A stretch of DNA of 64,000 nt from Microcystis aeruginosa FD4 (GTDB lineage: Bacteria > Cyanobacteriota > Cyanobacteriia > Cyanobacteriales > Microcystaceae), in assembly GCF_009792235.1 (NCBI RefSeq), contig NZ_CP046973.1, positions 4,464,001 through 4,528,000 of the forward strand, given 5' to 3'. How positions within the stretch are numbered: position 1 is the stretch's first letter; the number at the start of each line of letters is the position of its first letter. Under the pieces are notes generated by a model. That model was not told the DNA's origin, searched no databases, and was given only the letters and a program-made list of their open reading frames with translations. This document shows, one piece after another, positions 62,380-64,000 of this stretch. Position numbers and translations under genes: made by a program.

Positions 62380-63288
62380 TTCATAGCTTGATTCAGCAAC
62401 GCCACAATTATCAGCTTTGATAGGTATTGCGGTGCTAATTGAGAACCTTCTAAGCTATAGCCTCCCGACTTAAAATCTCGAAACATCTCCTCAATATCAA
62501 ATCTTTATTGATAGGCCATTATTGCCGTCTCTAAATCTCCCAAGTTAGTCAGAATATACCAAGGCTCTTTTGTTTGAAAACCCCGATAGGTTTTTTTCCA
62601 CTTACCAGCTAAGTTAAACGGGCCAAATCCCCGCTCTTTTGTAATATTTACATCCTTCAAAAATAGTTGACTTCCTGGACTTAAACCTAACTCTCTCATT
62701 TCTTGATAAATTCCTTCTTTTGTCTTCACATTTGGACTTTGTTTTTGTCTTAAACAAAAGTATACACTCTCTCTGCTTCTGAAGCCACTTTCAAAGACTG
62801 ACCGAGCAAAATTCTCTATCTCCTAACACCACTATTTTATGACCTGATAAAACCGTCAATATTTTCCCCAATACTCGCTGCTGTTCTTCGAGATTACTAC
62901 TTCCTTTTTTATCTAATATCTCCCAATATATTGGCATGGCTCTCTTGTCATAAATTAGACTCACCATCAAGATATTTATTGCTCCCCAACTCGTCCGGTC
63001 TATGGCAATGTATACTAATCCTTTTATTGTGAATCTCTCCTGCTGTTTTAACATCTCTTTTAGGCAGGGAAACCAGATTTTTTCAATCTTCAGAATTTCC
63101 AGCTTTAAAAATCTTTTTAGTTTTTTTCTCCGACTCTCAAACAGGATTGGTATGGGTAGTGCTTCTGCTAACATCTCTAACTTGGCTTGCTTCAATATTT
63201 GTAAGGTTCCAACTATCATTAACAACAGTAGATATCTGGCTCGCCCCAGTTCATTCTCTAAGACTTTCTGATATAGTTCACTTATCAT
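62380..63288 (-). pseudogene. IS4-family transposase, broken
   Basis: Minus strand: MISELYQKVLENELGRARYLLLL, then the DDE region YIAIDRTSWGAINILMVSLIY and VLGDREFCS before a shift near 62800. KWKKTYRGFQTKEPWYILTNL follows, an in-frame TAA at 62505, and RFDIEEMFRDFKSGGYSLEGSQL with the catalytic Glu. The C-terminus is cut at about 62380 where hicB begins. Two interruptions make it inactive. Confidence 0.82.
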
Positions 63289-63406
63289 TTTCGTTATTTA
63301 GGTCATATCTACTATATATGACTTATCTTTTTTGGGAGTATGTATATGTATTCCATGCTACATAAGCTTTTCAGCTTGCTTGTCCCCCTGTCAGAGCAGA
63401 AACCTA

Positions 63407-63460
63407 AATCGTGAGGTTTGGGAATCGCCGTCCGTTTACGGCGGTGAGGATGTCAAAATA
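63407..63460 (+). mobile_element. IS200/IS605-type right-end remnant
   Basis: GGGAATCGCCGTCCGTTTAC-GGCGGTGAGGATGTCAA: hairpin CGCCGT/ACGGCG (63426-63431 with 63438-63443), then GAGGATGTCAA, the usual right end of TnpB-carrying elements and the 3' part of their guide RNA. No tnpB remains upstream; an IS4 remnant occupies that space. Confidence 0.5.
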
Positions 63461-63543
63461 GCTACAGAAACTGCGCGATTAGATACCAAAGTCCCTCACA
63501 GATAGAAGATAATCAATATTTATCAGTATTGGAAGCCTTCAGC

Positions 63544-64000
63544 ATGGTTCATTTAACGCCCAATCCTAGCTATAGTTTAAGTCTCAAGATAGAAATCCCC
63601 AATCAAGCGGGAACCTTCGCTTCTGTCCTCAATGCGATCGCCGATGTCGGGGGGAATTTAGGGCAAATTTCTCTGATCGAACGCAATTTAAAGATTAGCA
63701 CCCGCGAGATTATGGTTGATGCCGCTAGTACCGACCAAGCGGAACAGATTATCGCCGCGGTTAAAGCTCTACCGGATGTTAAACTCCTGAAAGTTTCCGA
63801 TCGCACCTTCGATCTCCATCGTCGGGGTAAAATCTCCATTGAAAGTCGTATTTCCCTCGCCTCCCAAGACGACCTGGCCATGGCCTACACCCCTGGAGTT
63901 GGTCGCATCTGCACCGCTATCGCTCATCAACCCGAACAAGTGTACTCATTAACCATCAAGGGCAACACCGTCGCTGTAGTTACCGATGGTAGTGCGGTAT
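63544..64000 (+). CDS. NAD(P)-dependent malic enzyme with N-terminal ACT domain (3' end outside window)
   Basis: 152 codons from ATG 63544 to the window edge. Residues about 10-85 are an ACT regulatory domain (SLKIEIPNQAGTFASVLNAIADVGGNL). The malic-enzyme catalytic start follows: KISIESRISLASQDDLAMAYTPGVGRIC and the nucleotide-binding onset VAVVTDGSAV. Converts malate to pyruvate and CO2. The ACT fusion suggests allosteric control. Confidence 0.9.
   Translation, partial: MVHLTPNPSYSLSLKIEIPNQAGTFASVLNAIADVGGNLGQISLIERNLKISTREIMVDAASTDQAEQIIAAVKALPDVKLLKVSDRTFDLHRRGKISIESRISLASQDDLAMAYTPGVGRICTAIAHQPEQVYSLTIKGNTVAVVTDGSAV

Overview
The window reads as a chromosome segment of a bloom-forming cyanobacterium, most likely Microcystis aeruginosa or a close relative. 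The evidence is psbN, a CcaA-type carboxysomal carbonic anhydrase, a CpcS/CpeS phycobilin lyase, Tab2/Atab2, DUF1816/DUF2499/DUF3593/DUF3143 proteins, a PEP-CTERM protein, two glutamine synthetases (GlnA and GlnN), an NtcA box upstream of glnA, GCGATCGC (HIP1) octamers, and a high load of insertion-sequence debris, toxin-antitoxin (TA) modules and short tandem repeats. The species name is inference from style; no database was consulted. No tRNA, rRNA or CRISPR array was recognised.

Layout. 0-16.5 kb is mostly housekeeping: rlmB (cut at the left edge), DUF1816, a fused pyrF-pyrE, a CHAD protein, a dead osmolyte-transporter permease, DUF948/YtxH, glutaminase, an AlbA_2-type ATP-binding regulator, ccaA, psbN, an alpha-mannosidase, a lumenal pentapeptide-repeat protein and a class A PBP. 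16.6-21 kb is accessory: a ribbon-helix-helix protein, a probable type II restriction-modification pair, an ISL3 remnant, a Uma2 protein and an AbrB/Doc TA pair. 21.0-26.3 kb holds a diversity-generating retroelement (DGR): a truncated reverse transcriptase, Avd, and a three-gene overlapping operon. The operon ends in a CHAT protease - NB-ARC - FGE/C-type-lectin protein whose last 40 residues carry the NNY-codon signature of an adenine-mutagenised variable region. The RT lacks its YxDD part and no template repeat was found, so the cassette looks like a fossil or trans-dependent DGR. 26.5-27.7 kb is an IS1-family element next to a truncated bluetail surface-protein gene. 27.9-31.5 kb returns to core genes (thioredoxin-like, J-domain, DUF3143) and the arsenosugar pair arsS/arsM.

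31.6-42.5 kb is a second accessory block. It has decayed and intact TA modules (RelE, UPF0175/DUF3368 twice, HicBA, VapBC-like, Phd/RelE), an IS5 transposase split by a MITE, and a trypco2 protein followed by a 1443-residue trypsin - NB-ARC - 31-residue-repeat protein. Three partial copies of the 3' end of that large gene are scattered among the TA modules, which suggests repeated recombination at this locus.

42.8-64 kb is again core metabolism: glnA with NtcA promoter, thiC behind a TPP riboswitch, a phycobilin lyase, NAD kinase, a P-type H+-ATPase, grxC-gshB, DUF2499/DUF3593, a GtrB-like glycosyltransferase, Tab2, a carotenoid oxygenase, glnN, a PEP-CTERM protein, two TA remnants/modules, a broken IS4 element that truncates a hicB gene, and the start of a malic enzyme.

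The two STAND-type proteins (CHAT-NB-ARC-FGE and trypsin-NB-ARC-repeat), each with a small co-encoded partner, are the most interesting content. Both have the shape of NTP-dependent conflict or programmed-death systems: a protease effector, a nucleotide switch, and a variable or repeat-based sensor.
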